In this document: positions 26,567 to 39,500 of the stretch, piece by piece | How the letters are laid out: each line of letters begins with the position of its first letter | How positions within the stretch are numbered: position 1 is the stretch's first letter | NCBI GenBank assembly: GCA_944320995.1 | Contig: CALUJQ010000001.1 | Span: 62,001 to 126,000 of the forward strand | Length of the DNA: 64,000 nucleotides | Source of the DNA: an uncultured Barnesiella sp. | Lineage (GTDB): Bacteria > Bacteroidota > Bacteroidia > Bacteroidales > Barnesiellaceae | Direction of reading: 5' to 3' | Notes under the pieces: generated by a model | The model's input: only the letters and a program-made list of their open reading frames with translations | Told to the model about the DNA's origin: nothing | The model's database searches: none | Position numbers and translations under genes: made by a program

Positions 26567-27532
26567 ATGCATTATACGATATGGACGATTGTTTTGTTCG
26601 CATGGCTGTTTGTCGGCTGTGGGAGAGATAGCTCTGCGCTCGATGAGCCAGACATCCGACCGGAGACGACGAGCATGACATTGAACATATACACCGGTCA
26701 GGCGGCATCTCGAACAGTGACATTGCCGGGTGATCCGGGTACTTCGCCCGATATGCCCGGGCCGATAGAGAATATCCACCTGTTTATGTATGTAGAGCCC
26801 AAAGACGGTTCGGCCGCTTATATGGAACACTATTATATAGAGTTGCCCGAGAGCACGACCTATTATGTATTCGAGGCGATAGATGTCCCTAAATGTATAG
26901 CTTCGTTCTATGCCATAGTCAATGCCGGGCGGCACGACGAATGGGAGGCACTCTCGACCGAGGCCGAAGTGTTGGCACTGACAACCACGGTCACTCCGTC
27001 GCGCAACCTTTATGCCGGTACGTTGCTCGATTTGGAACTGATACAAGTGCGCCACTCGGGAACGATCGACGCCGGGTTGGTGGCTTCGAAGGTCGATATT
27101 ATGTATAACATAGGGACGGCGATCGTCAATTATAATGCCAAACCGACAATTCAAAAGGAGCATGGCAATTGTACTTCGGCCAAGGTTGTCTCATTGAAAT
27201 TGAAGAACGTTCCTACGGAGGGATACTTTTTTTCGGTAAGATCGAATGTAGGAGTGCCGGGTAATACCATCAACATGTCGGGCGCTACGGCTCCCGGCCA
27301 ATCGGCATGGATCAACGGTCGGTACGATTGCTATTTGTATGACAGCGGTATGCTCGAGATTGAACTGGTTGTGCAGAGTGAATATGAAGATTCCACCAAG
27401 AAGACTACAACCTACAATATACAGGTTGACACACCGGCCGATTTGGCAGTCGCTCCCTATTATCTATTGAGATTTAATGTGGTGGGGTTTTCGCAAACAG
27501 AGTATAATTATCGATGGACAGCCTCGATATAA
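26567..27532 (+). CDS. Accessory fimbrial lipoprotein (Mfa3/4-like or second FimB-like)
   Basis: A 321-residue lipoprotein: MHYTIWTIVLFAWLFVGC, lipobox VGC at Cys18. ATG 26567 is chosen over GTG 26561. The body has the two-beta-domain look of the fimbrillin superfamily (MTLNIYTGQAASRTVTLP, IENIHLFMYVEP, YAIVNAG, YAGTLLDLEL, YYLLRFNVVGFSQTE). An Arg at AASRTV near residue 45 could be a maturation site. It lies 54 nt after the Mfa2-like gene and 15 nt before the giant protein, so it is probably a minor or tip-proximal subunit. Exact subfamily is uncertain. Confidence 0.68.
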   Translation: MHYTIWTIVLFAWLFVGCGRDSSALDEPDIRPETTSMTLNIYTGQAASRTVTLPGDPGTSPDMPGPIENIHLFMYVEPKDGSAAYMEHYYIELPESTTYYVFEAIDVPKCIASFYAIVNAGRHDEWEALSTEAEVLALTTTVTPSRNLYAGTLLDLELIQVRHSGTIDAGLVASKVDIMYNIGTAIVNYNAKPTIQKEHGNCTSAKVVSLKLKNVPTEGYFFSVRSNVGVPGNTINMSGATAPGQSAWINGRYDCYLYDSGMLEIELVVQSEYEDSTKKTTTYNIQVDTPADLAVAPYYLLRFNVVGFSQTEYNYRWTASI

Positions 27533-27547
27533 AAAGGGATTATAGGT

Positions 27548-30500
27548 ATGTTGAACGAAGAAAATATAAAAGACATTGATTTTAAGTCCCATATTTCGGA
27601 TTGGTCGAGATGTATGGCGCGCTGGACAGGAGTGCTTTTGGTTGCCTTGTTGTCGCTGGTCAATTTCCCGGTGGAGGCACAGTTGAATATAAATCCTGCC
27701 CGGCCGGCTTTTAATCTGCGACGGATATATGTCTCTCCCGACGGTTCAGGCTCGTTCGACGGTTCGTCTTGGGCGAATGCCGCCAAAGGGTCCGATTTGC
27801 AGATGATACTTCGTTCTACCGATATGTGGAATATGACGAACTCCACGTTGCAGATATGGGTCGCTGCTGGAACTTATATTCCCACCGAACCGCTTTCTCC
27901 CGGTGATGAAAGAAGTGCATCGTTTGTTTTGGACGGAAGCCAAGTGGTTGTTTACGGAGGGTTCAGAGGACAGGTGTTCAATGATTTGGGCGATTTGGTC
28001 TATGCCGGGGAAACCACTCTCGAAGAGCGTCAATATGGAAATGTCTATTCGGGAAATCGACAAGAGCCTTGGGCATTGACTCACCAAACCATATTCTCGG
28101 GTGACCGGTTGCGAAATGACGACATGGGAAGTCATAACACAGTTTCGTCTCTCGACCCTTCTCAAAATACGACTCGGGCAGATAACCTCAATACGGTCGT
28201 TACGTTTGATCCCTCTTGCGTCAATGTGACTCTCGATGGGATAACCGTTACCGGAGGTTCGGCAACAACAGGGAATGGAGGAGGCGTGTCGCTCGGCGGA
28301 ACCAGTTGCGGATTACAACGATGCCTGTTCTATTTTAATTTCGCCGCGAAAGGGGGAGCTGTCTATATCCGCAAAAATAGCGGGACGGATACCCAGCGGT
28401 GCTTTGTCTATAATTCGGTGTTTGTGTCCAATTCGGCACTTAATCTTTATGGCCTTGGTTATGGTGGAGGCATTTACTCCGAGGCGGGAGTTATTTTCAA
28501 CAACCTCATATATAACAACAATGGTGGCGGGATTTGCACGTATGACGAGACGTCGATAGTTAATAATACGATTGTCAACAATCAGTTGTATGGAATAGCC
28601 CGTCCTTCCGACGCCGATGTGCCGGGTTCGTCGATAAACATATCCAATACGGTCGTGTGGAGTATCGACCCGTTGAATCACGTGGGGTTGAAATACATGG
28701 AAGCTCTTACCGACAATGTGTCGAATTGTGCGATTATAGAGTGGGACGAGTCGGCCGGTAGTGGTAATATCTCGTTGTTGCCTTATAACGACCAAGTGGG
28801 CTCTACCCCTCATTTTGTAAGTCCTACGACCAATGTAGGTCCTATTTTGGAACCGGCTTATGCCGATTTGAGTTCGTCGTTTTTGTTACAACAAAAGTCT
28901 GTTCTTCTTTCGCAAGCCGAGAGTTCTTGGATGACGACGTTGGAGACCTATTACGGGACCGATGTCTCTTATGATATTGCGGGTAATCCACGAGTGATCA
29001 GTAAGTCACTCGATATAGGAGCCTATCAGTATCAGCCGGTTACGGGACGGAATATCTTGTATGTGCGTCAGCTCTCGGACAGTGAACCGGCACTTGCCGA
29101 TGGCGAGGTCAGGGACGGAAGTTCATGGCGATTGGCTTTGCAAGATGTGCAGATGGCTATTGACGAATTGTATTCTCGCAATGTGGTAGGCGAGGTGTGG
29201 GTAGCCGGCGGGACTTATTACCCGACCGCTACATTTACCGATGAGTCGGGTGTGAAAGGGAAAACGGAACGGTATCGTTCGTTTATCATGCGGAGCGGTA
29301 TTTCAGTATATGGTGGTTTCAGAGGGGAGATCGGCGATGAAGGGATAAACGATAATACGACTCGGCCGCGAGATCCGGCTCACCCCGAGTCGCAATGGGC
29401 TTTTGTCAACAGGACGATATTCAGTGGGGATGTCGATCAAAACGACGAGGCGCAACGAGGTTGGCGATGGAATGAATCGGGACAAAGATGGGACCAATAT
29501 TATAACCGAAACTCCTATCATGTGGTATGGTTCGCTTCGGAAGGATTTTACGAGAGGACTACGATGTACGAGGCGGTTGTTGCCAAACCGCTTCCGGTTG
29601 AATCGACACTCGACGGAGTGATCGTTACGGGGGGCTGTGCCGATTATGGAGAACGCGGGGAATCGACCCGTATGGGAGCCGGAGTTTATCTGACGGAAAA
29701 CGGTATCGTGTCGAATTGCATTATCTATCAGAATTATGCCTTGACCCGTGGCGGCGGCGTAATGATGAATAACGGCGGTATGTTGGTGTACAGCCTTGTT
29801 TTCAGGAATGCCTCTCCCGGCGTGCAAGTGCGTAACGGGCTGGGTGGCGGCGTGTACATATTGGGCAATGGGACTGTCTTCAAGTCGATTATCACCAACA
29901 ATACGTCTCGTATAGGCGGTGGGGTATATATCGATGAGGCCGAATACAACAATCCTAATTATGAAGCCTCTCAGGAGAATATGTATCGGGGCATTTTGGT
30001 CAGTTCGCTTATCTCGAACAATACCGCCTCGTCCGATGCCGGTGCGGTATATTTCAATAAGATAGGAGGTATAACCTCTTCTACCATTGTAAAGAATTAT
30101 TGCTCGGCGGTCTCGTCGGACCAAGAGGGTAATTCGGGCGGTGTAGTGGTCGATCAGTATGGAGTTGTATATAATACCATACTGTGGGGAAATGCTACTC
30201 TTGAACATACACGGCAGTTTTATGGAGAGAATGGGAAAACCGCGACGGCGTCGAGCCCGGCCTCGATTCAGATTTACAATACGGCGTTACAAAATTTGTC
30301 GAACACGATTTGGGGAGTCAATACGGTAACTCAGAAGGTTTATGCTTTGGCCGACCAAAACTCAAAAGACCAAAGCACTTCGAGCTATAGCAATAATTAT
30401 CCCGATTTTTCCAATTCGGTCATTGACGGGGTCAATGTCGTCGATGGTGCGGCTGGAGTATATCAAACGACAGAGGCCGATATAGATGGCTCGCAAACGC

Positions 30501-33500
30501 TGGATAATGCGTTAAGGACGATTTATGGAGTACAACGTTGGCAGCCGTCTGAATTCTCGACCTTGCAAAGAAAAGGAGGGACGGCATCGGAGGCTCCGTA
30601 TGTAAGCTATTTGCCGATAGAAATACAGTTCTATATCCCGACGGCCGATATTCTGGACAAGGCCTATGTCGAGCCTCGTACGTTGGGCGCTTTTGCCGCG
30701 GAAAAGCCTTCGATACAATACAGTGTCATCGAGGATAACGGCGAGAAAAAGTTGGTCATTTTTGTTGATCCGGCAACCGATCTGGACCTTTCGGGAGCTT
30801 CATGGGACTCCCCGATCATATCCGGGAATTCGGCCATTGAATATTTGGCGGGACTCCCCGAAACAGAATATCCCGGTTGTCCGCGCGAAGTTTGGGTGAA
30901 AGAGGGAACGATAAACCCGATATGGAAATCTATTGGAAACGACCGGCGCACCTCCTCGGTAGTTTTGAGGGGCGGAGTATCTCTGTATGGGGGATTCAAT
31001 GCGAAATTGACGGGGACACAAGGATCTACGACGGTTGGCGAGACTTTCGTGCCGGAGGGAAGCGATGTCGCCGAGCCGATGCGTAATCCGGTAACGTTCC
31101 GTACCGTATTCGATGGGTCGTTGAGCGGAGGCAATCTTTATCATGTGGTCTCCATGTCCGACGACGGCATAGCCGTCATTGACGGGTTCCATATTGTCAA
31201 CGGCAACACCTCGACAGGCTCGTCGGCAATTAAAACCGGAGGGGGCATACTGCATGAGTCGGGGACATTGTATGTGCGCAATTGTATGATCGAAAACAAT
31301 ACTTCGGTGAACGGTGCCGGAGTAGCCATGCTGGATGGAGCCCAAAAACTGGTGATGACCAATACGGTGGTCAACAACAATACCAATACCGGATTAAGCA
31401 GCGATGCGATCAATGCAGCCGTTGTATTTAAAAACGATGCAAGGCTCAACCACTGTACGATTATCCATAACAATGCTCCGGGTATTTGCGCCATAGACGG
31501 TCAGTTGCGGCTATATAATTCGGTTTTGTGGGGGAATACTTCGACCGGAGTTATTGCAGATGATGATTTGCAAATTACGGGAGGGGCGACATATCTTGAC
31601 ATTCGCAATAATGCGATTCAATATGCCCCTGCCGATTGGTCGGTCTGGGACGAGAATATACAGTTGAGCGTTGTGGCTGGCGACCCGTTGTATCCGACAT
31701 TTGTCAATCCTACCCGTAGCATAGGGGCTGTTTTGTCGGGATACGACACGCCGCTGGGTGGCGCGGCCCGGTTTGAGCCCACTTGCGAGTCGCCCTTGGT
31801 CATTGCCGGAGATGAGAGTGTGGTGGGCGATCCCGACCTGATTCTCCAAGCCGATATTACCGGACACAATTACCTCGTGGGAGGTGCCCCTGATATAGGC
31901 GCCTATGAAGCGACCTGTTTGAATCCCGTAGGCTCGGTGTTGTATGTGCGTAGCGGGCCTGTCGGGACAGCAACGTCGCCGCAAACCACCTATTTCGGGG
32001 CTGGAGATGGCTCGTCATGGGCCAATGCCATTAACGGCAATGCATGGTATGGATTTGACGATGGTCTTCCGCATGACGAAATCGATTATGACCATGACGA
32101 CCCTACCGACTTTATTACCGGCTTGCAATATGCGGTCAACGAAGCCTATAAGGCATCTCTGATAAAGGACAGTAGCGGCGATATAGCTTATAAAACATTG
32201 AATTACACCTCGTACCAATATAGCGACAAAGGTAACTCGGCTTCCCTGTTAATCCCCGAAGGGGTCGACACCACGGCTTTGGTCGAGGTATGGGTAGGCG
32301 AGGGTGAGTATACCAGTCCCCGAGGATTCTTTATGCGCGAGGCCGTGCAGGTATATGGAGGATTCCCTCAAACCGGTACTCCCGGTAAGGACGAACGTAA
32401 CCCCCGCATATATAATACGGTTATTCAAACGATGACGACAGCCGAGGCGGCGGCTATCGACAATTCCAACTCGATAAATGCGTATCCCTATAAATTTTCC
32501 ATGACCCGGGGGGCCCAAGGGACGAACAATTATCCCACCTATGAGTTGAATACCAATTATGAAAATGCCAACAAGACCCGTCGGGTACTTACCCAACCGT
32601 ATCCTTATTATGAACATAATACCGCATTGGCTGGAGATGTCTCTACGGAAAAGACCAATGTGGCACTTAATCCATTCTCGATAGAGACGGTCTGGGACGG
32701 ATTCATTATCCAGAACGGGCGTACCTACATCTATCATGGTAAGGACGGTGGTGCCGGTGTGGCTTTGCGCAAGAACGGCCGGCTCGAGAACTGTATTATT
32801 CGCAACAACAAGAACTTTGCCCATGGACAGTCTCGTGGTGGAGGAGCATTTTGTAACGAGGGCACTTTTTCCAACTGTTCGTTCTTCAACAATGCGATGC
32901 CCGTGGTGAACAATACGGGACGCGAACAATATGGCGGGGGTGTGTATGTGCGTTACGGCACGTTGTACAATTGTGTGTTTGCCGGGAATTCGGTGTCGTG
33001 TAACACGGCCTCCGGAGCATTGGCCGAGGGCCAAGCTGTTTACATTGAGGTAGCCGATTTTTACAACAATACAATCTCGGACAATAGCGGTAAGGGGGCT
33101 GCCATCTATTGCGGTTACTATTTCAATGATGGAGCTGCCAATATATATAACTCCATTATTTATAATAACGAAGGTTCTGTCCAGATTAAAGCCCATTCCA
33201 ATGTGACGATGAAGACGTCGAACTGTTGTTATCCGGCGGGAGCTATTTCGGGGACCTATAACCTTACGCAAGAGAACATCATCAACCAGTCGCCCTTGTT
33301 TGTAAATAGGTCGGCTGCCAATAAAGAAGACAACGATTACCGGTTGCAAGGGACTTCGCCCTGCATCAATGCCGGTAACAACAGTCCCGAGGGGATTGTC
33401 CTCCCCGAAACCGATATGGACTATACCGACCGCTTTAAGGATTGCTCGATCGATATAGGTGCCTATGAAATAGACCAAAGTGAGCCTATCATGCCGGCGC

Positions 33501-36500
33501 TTAGGACCATCAACGGGGAATCGGTAGGCGTGATTTATGTGACGAAAACCTCTAACGGAAAGGTTGACGGTTCGTCGTGGAGCGATGCGGCTTGTGAGGC
33601 AAAACTGCAAAAAGCGCTCAACTGGGCCGGTTATATCATTCATAACAAAGATACTTATGCTTCGGGTCGGTATGCCGATATTACCCGTATTCAGGTATAT
33701 ATTGCCAGCGGCACCTATTATCCGACCGACGTGATTCTGCCGGACCAACCCCGAACGGCCTCGTTTATTATTCCTGCGGGTATCGAGGTGTATGGCGGGT
33801 TTTCCGGAGTTAGCGATGACGAGACGGCAGAAGAACGAGACTTGCGGTTGAACAGGACCTTTTTCAGTGGGATGATCGGTAGTACGAAGGAAGAGAATGC
33901 CTATCGTGTGGTAACGTTTGGTATGAAACAGCATAAAAACAATGCCACAGCCCCTGTCGAAGGCGCTGCTTATTATGACGATCCCAATCCCGAGATTGCG
34001 TTACTCGACGGAGTCTTTATCATCGATGGAAATGCCAATCACCCCTCTGATGTCGATTGGCAGTCGGGTGGAGGCGTTAAAGTTACGGCCAATGGTTTGT
34101 TGCGCAATTGTGCCGTGTTTAACTGCGAGGCTTCCGACAAGGGAGGTGGAGTTTATTTGGCTCCGGAAGGTCGCATTACCGGCTCGGTGGTTTATAAAAA
34201 TATAGGAGCCAATGGAGGTGGCATTTATGCCGACAATGCTTCGATGGTGGTGAATTGTACGGTCGTCGATAATATGACAACCAGCAACGGTGTTGGAGGT
34301 GGTATATCGATAGGAGAGAAACCGATTGTCGTCAATTCCATATTTTGGCTGAACGACTCGGGTAACGGAAAGAATATTTACGGGAATATGTCTCAACAGG
34401 TCGATACCACATTTACCGGGTATCGGTATCAGAATTATATCTTTAACCATTGCGCCGTCGAAGGACTCAAAGTGATCGGTTTCGGCAATCTTGCCTTGAC
34501 CAGTACCAATGACAATGTATCGACCATAGTAGGATTGAGCACACCCGGTTTTACATCTCCCGAGAATAATGATTACACGCTCAAACGTACTTCTTCGCTC
34601 ATTCGTAGCGGTATCGAAGTGAATCAACCCGATGCTCCTCTGATGCAGGCATTGCATCTCGCTCAATTTGATTTGCTCAATACAGACCGGTTCTATCTGG
34701 GCTCTTCTCTGCGCGATTATTTCGATGTGGGAGCGTTCAGCTATAACGGTTCTACTGCAATCGACCCGGCAGGAAATACTGAGGCCGAACATGGAGCCGA
34801 CGGCATTTATCGGTTATATGTATCGCAAACTTCACAGGGACTGGCCAATGGCCGTAGCTGGCGGAATGCTTTGGGCGATATACAGGAGGCGCTCGATTAT
34901 TTTGCAAACGAGGCCAATTTCGCGAACGACCCCAATGCCTCTTCCCGCAGGTGCGAGGTATGGGTGTCGAAGGGTACATACAACCCCAGAACCGCCGTGA
35001 GGGAGAATGAGTGGGGAACATCATTTATCCTTAACCGATATTCGTCGATATATGGTGGATTCAGGGGTAGTAATTTGCCATATTACGAAAGTTGGATCGA
35101 ACCGTTCAAGATCGATCCGGCTAAACGGATCGACGCTTCCGGGTCATGGGACGGGGAAAATTATTGTTATACATTGGGAACCGATGGTATGATCACGTTC
35201 TATCCCGATGTGAAAGCCTTGTCTGACGAGCCTTCTTCGTGGTTTTTGCATTTTATGACCGACGAGCTCTCGGCCTCGGCGCCGACGGTAACGGTCAACG
35301 GTTTTCAATTGCCCGACGAATTGGTTTTGCCGGTTATTGTGACCGATAGTACCACCGAGTATGTGTATGATTTGCGCTATTTGGCCATCGGAAATACCGA
35401 CCCCGAAACCGCTCCCCGTATAGAATCGGTCCGCATCGAAGGATTGCCTGCGGGAACTATCATATATGATGCCACTATCGATAATCGTAAATCATCTACG
35501 GTGATTGCTACCGAGATTGTTTCTACACAAATATTATCTGCCTCTACCGGGACATCGTATGCCCCGGTAGTCGATATGAATAATCTTACTTGGGCAACCA
35601 GAGGTAGTTCTTACATTTCGTATATCAATTCTTATGCGGCTGCGGGGAACAGTTCGGGAGAGTATGGAATGCAATATTGCGAAAATGGGAGTTTTGCATC
35701 GATCAATATTTCCAATAATAGGGCTGTTTCTTTGATAAATCGGTCGAAGAGTTATAATCCTTATTTGAGCGCTTATTTCCGATTCCCGCAGGCGGTGAAA
35801 TATGAAAAGGCCAACGCAAGCAGTCGATTTTTGCATGCGACGATCCAATTCTCGTCGTTAGATGTGCAGGTGAAGACAAAGCAGATTCGAGTGCAGTTGT
35901 ATTCAACCACAGGATTAAGGAAGAGTTTGATTATAAACAATCCTTCGGCAATCGAAGCGAATGTCCAATATGAATTGACAATCGATTTACGCACCAATAA
36001 GGCGTATGTGAATGGTGCGGTCATTGAGTCGGTATCCTTCGAAACCGATCTTCTTGCCGACGGCGATATGCTCTCGGTCATGACTGTGGCTCCTTATTAT
36101 AATGGGAATGCCTCTTATATATCGATAATAAGTGATATTAGCATTGACAATACCGATCAAACGGGGAAGAATACGTCGAGCAACGATATTGATATTGTTA
36201 CGGAAGACAAGACTCAATCTATTCCGGCCTCTTCCCAGTATTACGAAGGCGAGGCTTTTATAAACGAACGTCCTCGTCAAGATTGGAACGGCAACGGGAT
36301 ACTTGAAGATTTTGAATATTCCAATGAGACAATCCTTTCGGGCGATATTGGTGGCGGAGAAGGGAATTCACACGTAGCCTATTATGAGGATGCGGGAGCC
36401 GTCCGCCGAGTAGTTCTCGACGGAGTAAAATTGACAAAGGGACATGCCTATTGTACCAATCATGGGGGTGGAGCATTGTGCGCGTTGGCCCCGGTAACAT

Positions 36501-39500
36501 TGCGTAACTGCCAGTTGTTACTCAATTCGGCCGATTTTGGCGGTGGTGCTGTCTATGCCAGTGACATAGAGATATATGGCTCTATTTTGGGGGGTAACGA
36601 AGCTCCCGGGAAATCGGGTGGCGGAGTATATCTCCGGGAAGGAGGCCGTTCTCGTATTGTCAATACGGTCATCTACAATAATACGGCGGCAATGGGGTCG
36701 GCCTATTACGCCGAATCAGGGACCGAATCACAGTTGATAAACAATACGATTGTGCGGAATGCCTATGCCGAAAACGTATCGGGTAGCATTACATCGGGAA
36801 GTACCGTGTACACGGCATCGATGACAGGGAATTCCCTTACCAATACGGTAATTTGGGGGAATGATGATGTGGAACGCATCAACATTGAAAATTGGAAAAT
36901 TGTCACTTCGGCAGCCGATGTCGATGAAACGACGGGAGTTTTCGAAGTCTTTCTTGACCAAGCCAATAATGCCGTGATGGGGCCCCGCTTCGGTTTCCCC
37001 AGCGATTATTCCGGAGCTGAAAACTATTTTGCCATGGCCGACTTCTCCTTGCCTTCCTTGTCGGCTTTGGTCAACCGGGGGACAAATGGCGGTACTCGCA
37101 AGTTGGATACGCAAATCGAGATGAACCCCGACGGTACGGTGAAGAGTGAGACGATAACGATCGGACCTGTTGTCCTCGACGGCTCGGGTGAGGGCTATTA
37201 TGCGGCACAAAATGCATTGGGTAGAGAGAATGTCCCCGATACGTTGCATGCTAAATGGCGTATTACCAAAGAACCCGAATCTTATCATGTTATTAAGAAA
37301 GATGGCATAGATATGATCGATGTGAAGGAGTGGAAAGAGGGGATAATCGATATTGGGGCATACGAATATGAGTCGGTATCGCTGACTCCTTTCGGCGGTA
37401 ATATATTGTATGTGAAAAGTACCGAGGTGGTCTCGGATAAGGAAAACAACGGCGAAACGTGGGAAAGAGCTACTTCCAATATCCATCAAGCCTTGGAAGT
37501 ATTGCTGCTCAGCCCTAATAAAAAAGATAAATATATTAAGATCGCGGCGGGTGAATATGTCCCGTTCTTAAAGGACGAGAACGGAGGATATTCATTTGTC
37601 TTGTCGAATGTCGAGGTAGAGAACCTCAATAATACGACCAAAAGTCTCACTTTGAGAGGCGGCTATCCCGAAAACCTCTCGGGGACCGATGTCTTTATGG
37701 ATAATTTGAGAGATCCCATATTGTATCCGACTTATATCAGCGGAAACAGAAATGATTCGAAACATCTTATCTATGTAGATAAGTCGATGGATACAGCAGG
37801 AGAAAACAATGCCATTGCTCCGGTTTCGATAGAAGGTTTCACTTTCTTTGGGGGTAACGCTTCCGATGCGACGGGCGAGGGCTCGACGGGGGCCGCTATT
37901 TATGCCGCTAACGGGAATACGACGATACGCAACTGTTCCTTTATGTCCAACAAGGCCGCCGGTGCGACTGGTGCTGCCGTGTATCTGAATAAGGGAAATA
38001 TTTATAACACGGTGTTCCATTCCAATGAGGCTTGGGGCATTGCTTTGAATGGGACGGGCAATATCATCAGCAATACTATTGCCGATAATACCAAAGGCGG
38101 TTTGTATGCTCGAGGTGCTTCGTCGGTCGAACCGTTGCAGGTATATAACAATATATTTTGGCGGAATTACACTTCGGCGATTCCTACGACCGACGACCTG
38201 AATCATCAGATAGATGTAGAGAATGCCACACTTTACAGTAATGCCGTACAGGTCGATGATGCTGTGGCCGAAATTCCTAATGCTACCTACGTGTATTGGA
38301 ACACGACCTCGAATGTCGTGTTGGGTGATAAGGCTGCGACATTGAATAAAACGTTGAGTTCCGATAACGAGAGCATGTCATACGGGCCTCGGTTCGAAGC
38401 CCCCGATGCCGGGTCTCCATTGGAGAAGAGTTATAGCATACGTCCCGGTCGTAAACTCATCAATACGGGTTTCCGGTATATGACAGGGAGTGCATATAAT
38501 AAAGAGGAAAACGACAAGTGGTATTCCGATCTATTTGCCTATTATCCCTTTGGCTCGATCGACGAACCTTTGGCTCCGGGCGATTCGTTGGCTGTAATTT
38601 CGTTTGTCGATGCCGGTGGTAATCGCCGTATCGCCGGAAATAGCATCGATATAGGGGCTTACGAATATCAACGGTTGTTCTATCCCAACCTGTATGTGAA
38701 ACCCGACGGATTTGGCTTGGGGTCCAGTTGGGACGATGCCATGGGCGATTTGCAGGAGGCCATTTACTCGGCCTACTATTCAGGCGACCCGGACGAAAGC
38801 GGAACCTACGGTACGGTGTGGGTAGCCGGTGGCGACTATATATTGCCCACTTCATTGCAGTGGATGGCCAATGTGAAAGTGTATGGCGGTTTCAGGGGAA
38901 CGAATGAAACGGAACTCACCCAACGTCAAGGGTTGTTGGCACAAAATGCTCCCCAAAGTATTTTGTCGGTAGAGGCCGAGGGCGCTCCGGTCGTATTCTC
39001 CGATAATGATACTGCCGCCGGTACGGTTGTCGAGAACTGGGCAGAGTTGAACGGATTCTATATCAAGGGTAGCAAAAACAGTCCGGCTGTAATTGTTGCC
39101 GACTCGTTTGCCATTGTCAACAGCGTCATTTATGACAATGTGAATCCCGATGGTGCTGTGGTAGAGACAGGCGGTTTGCTCTATAATGTATTGTTGCATG
39201 ATAATGTGGCAGCCGCCGGAAGTACTGTCGTATTGGGCAATAAGGCTGCGGCGATTCATGTGACTGCCGCAGGAGAGGGGGCGCAGATAAGCGGTACGGG
39301 AAGGATTATCAATACCATCAACGGTACTGCGACATTGCTTTCGGGGGAGGCTTATGCTCCGCTTTATGTGGGTGATTATATTCCCCAAGATACACATTTG
39401 CGTTATCAGTTGTCTGATCAGAAAGACGAAGCTCTGTTTGGCATAGGCCTTTTGCAAGAGTCGGGTGTGGATAGTGAAGGGAATCCGGTAACGACGATAG

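Noticed and set aside
32249..33934. 561-residue minus-strand frame inside the giant gene
   Set aside because: Shadow of the + strand beta-helix repeats; no domain is visible.
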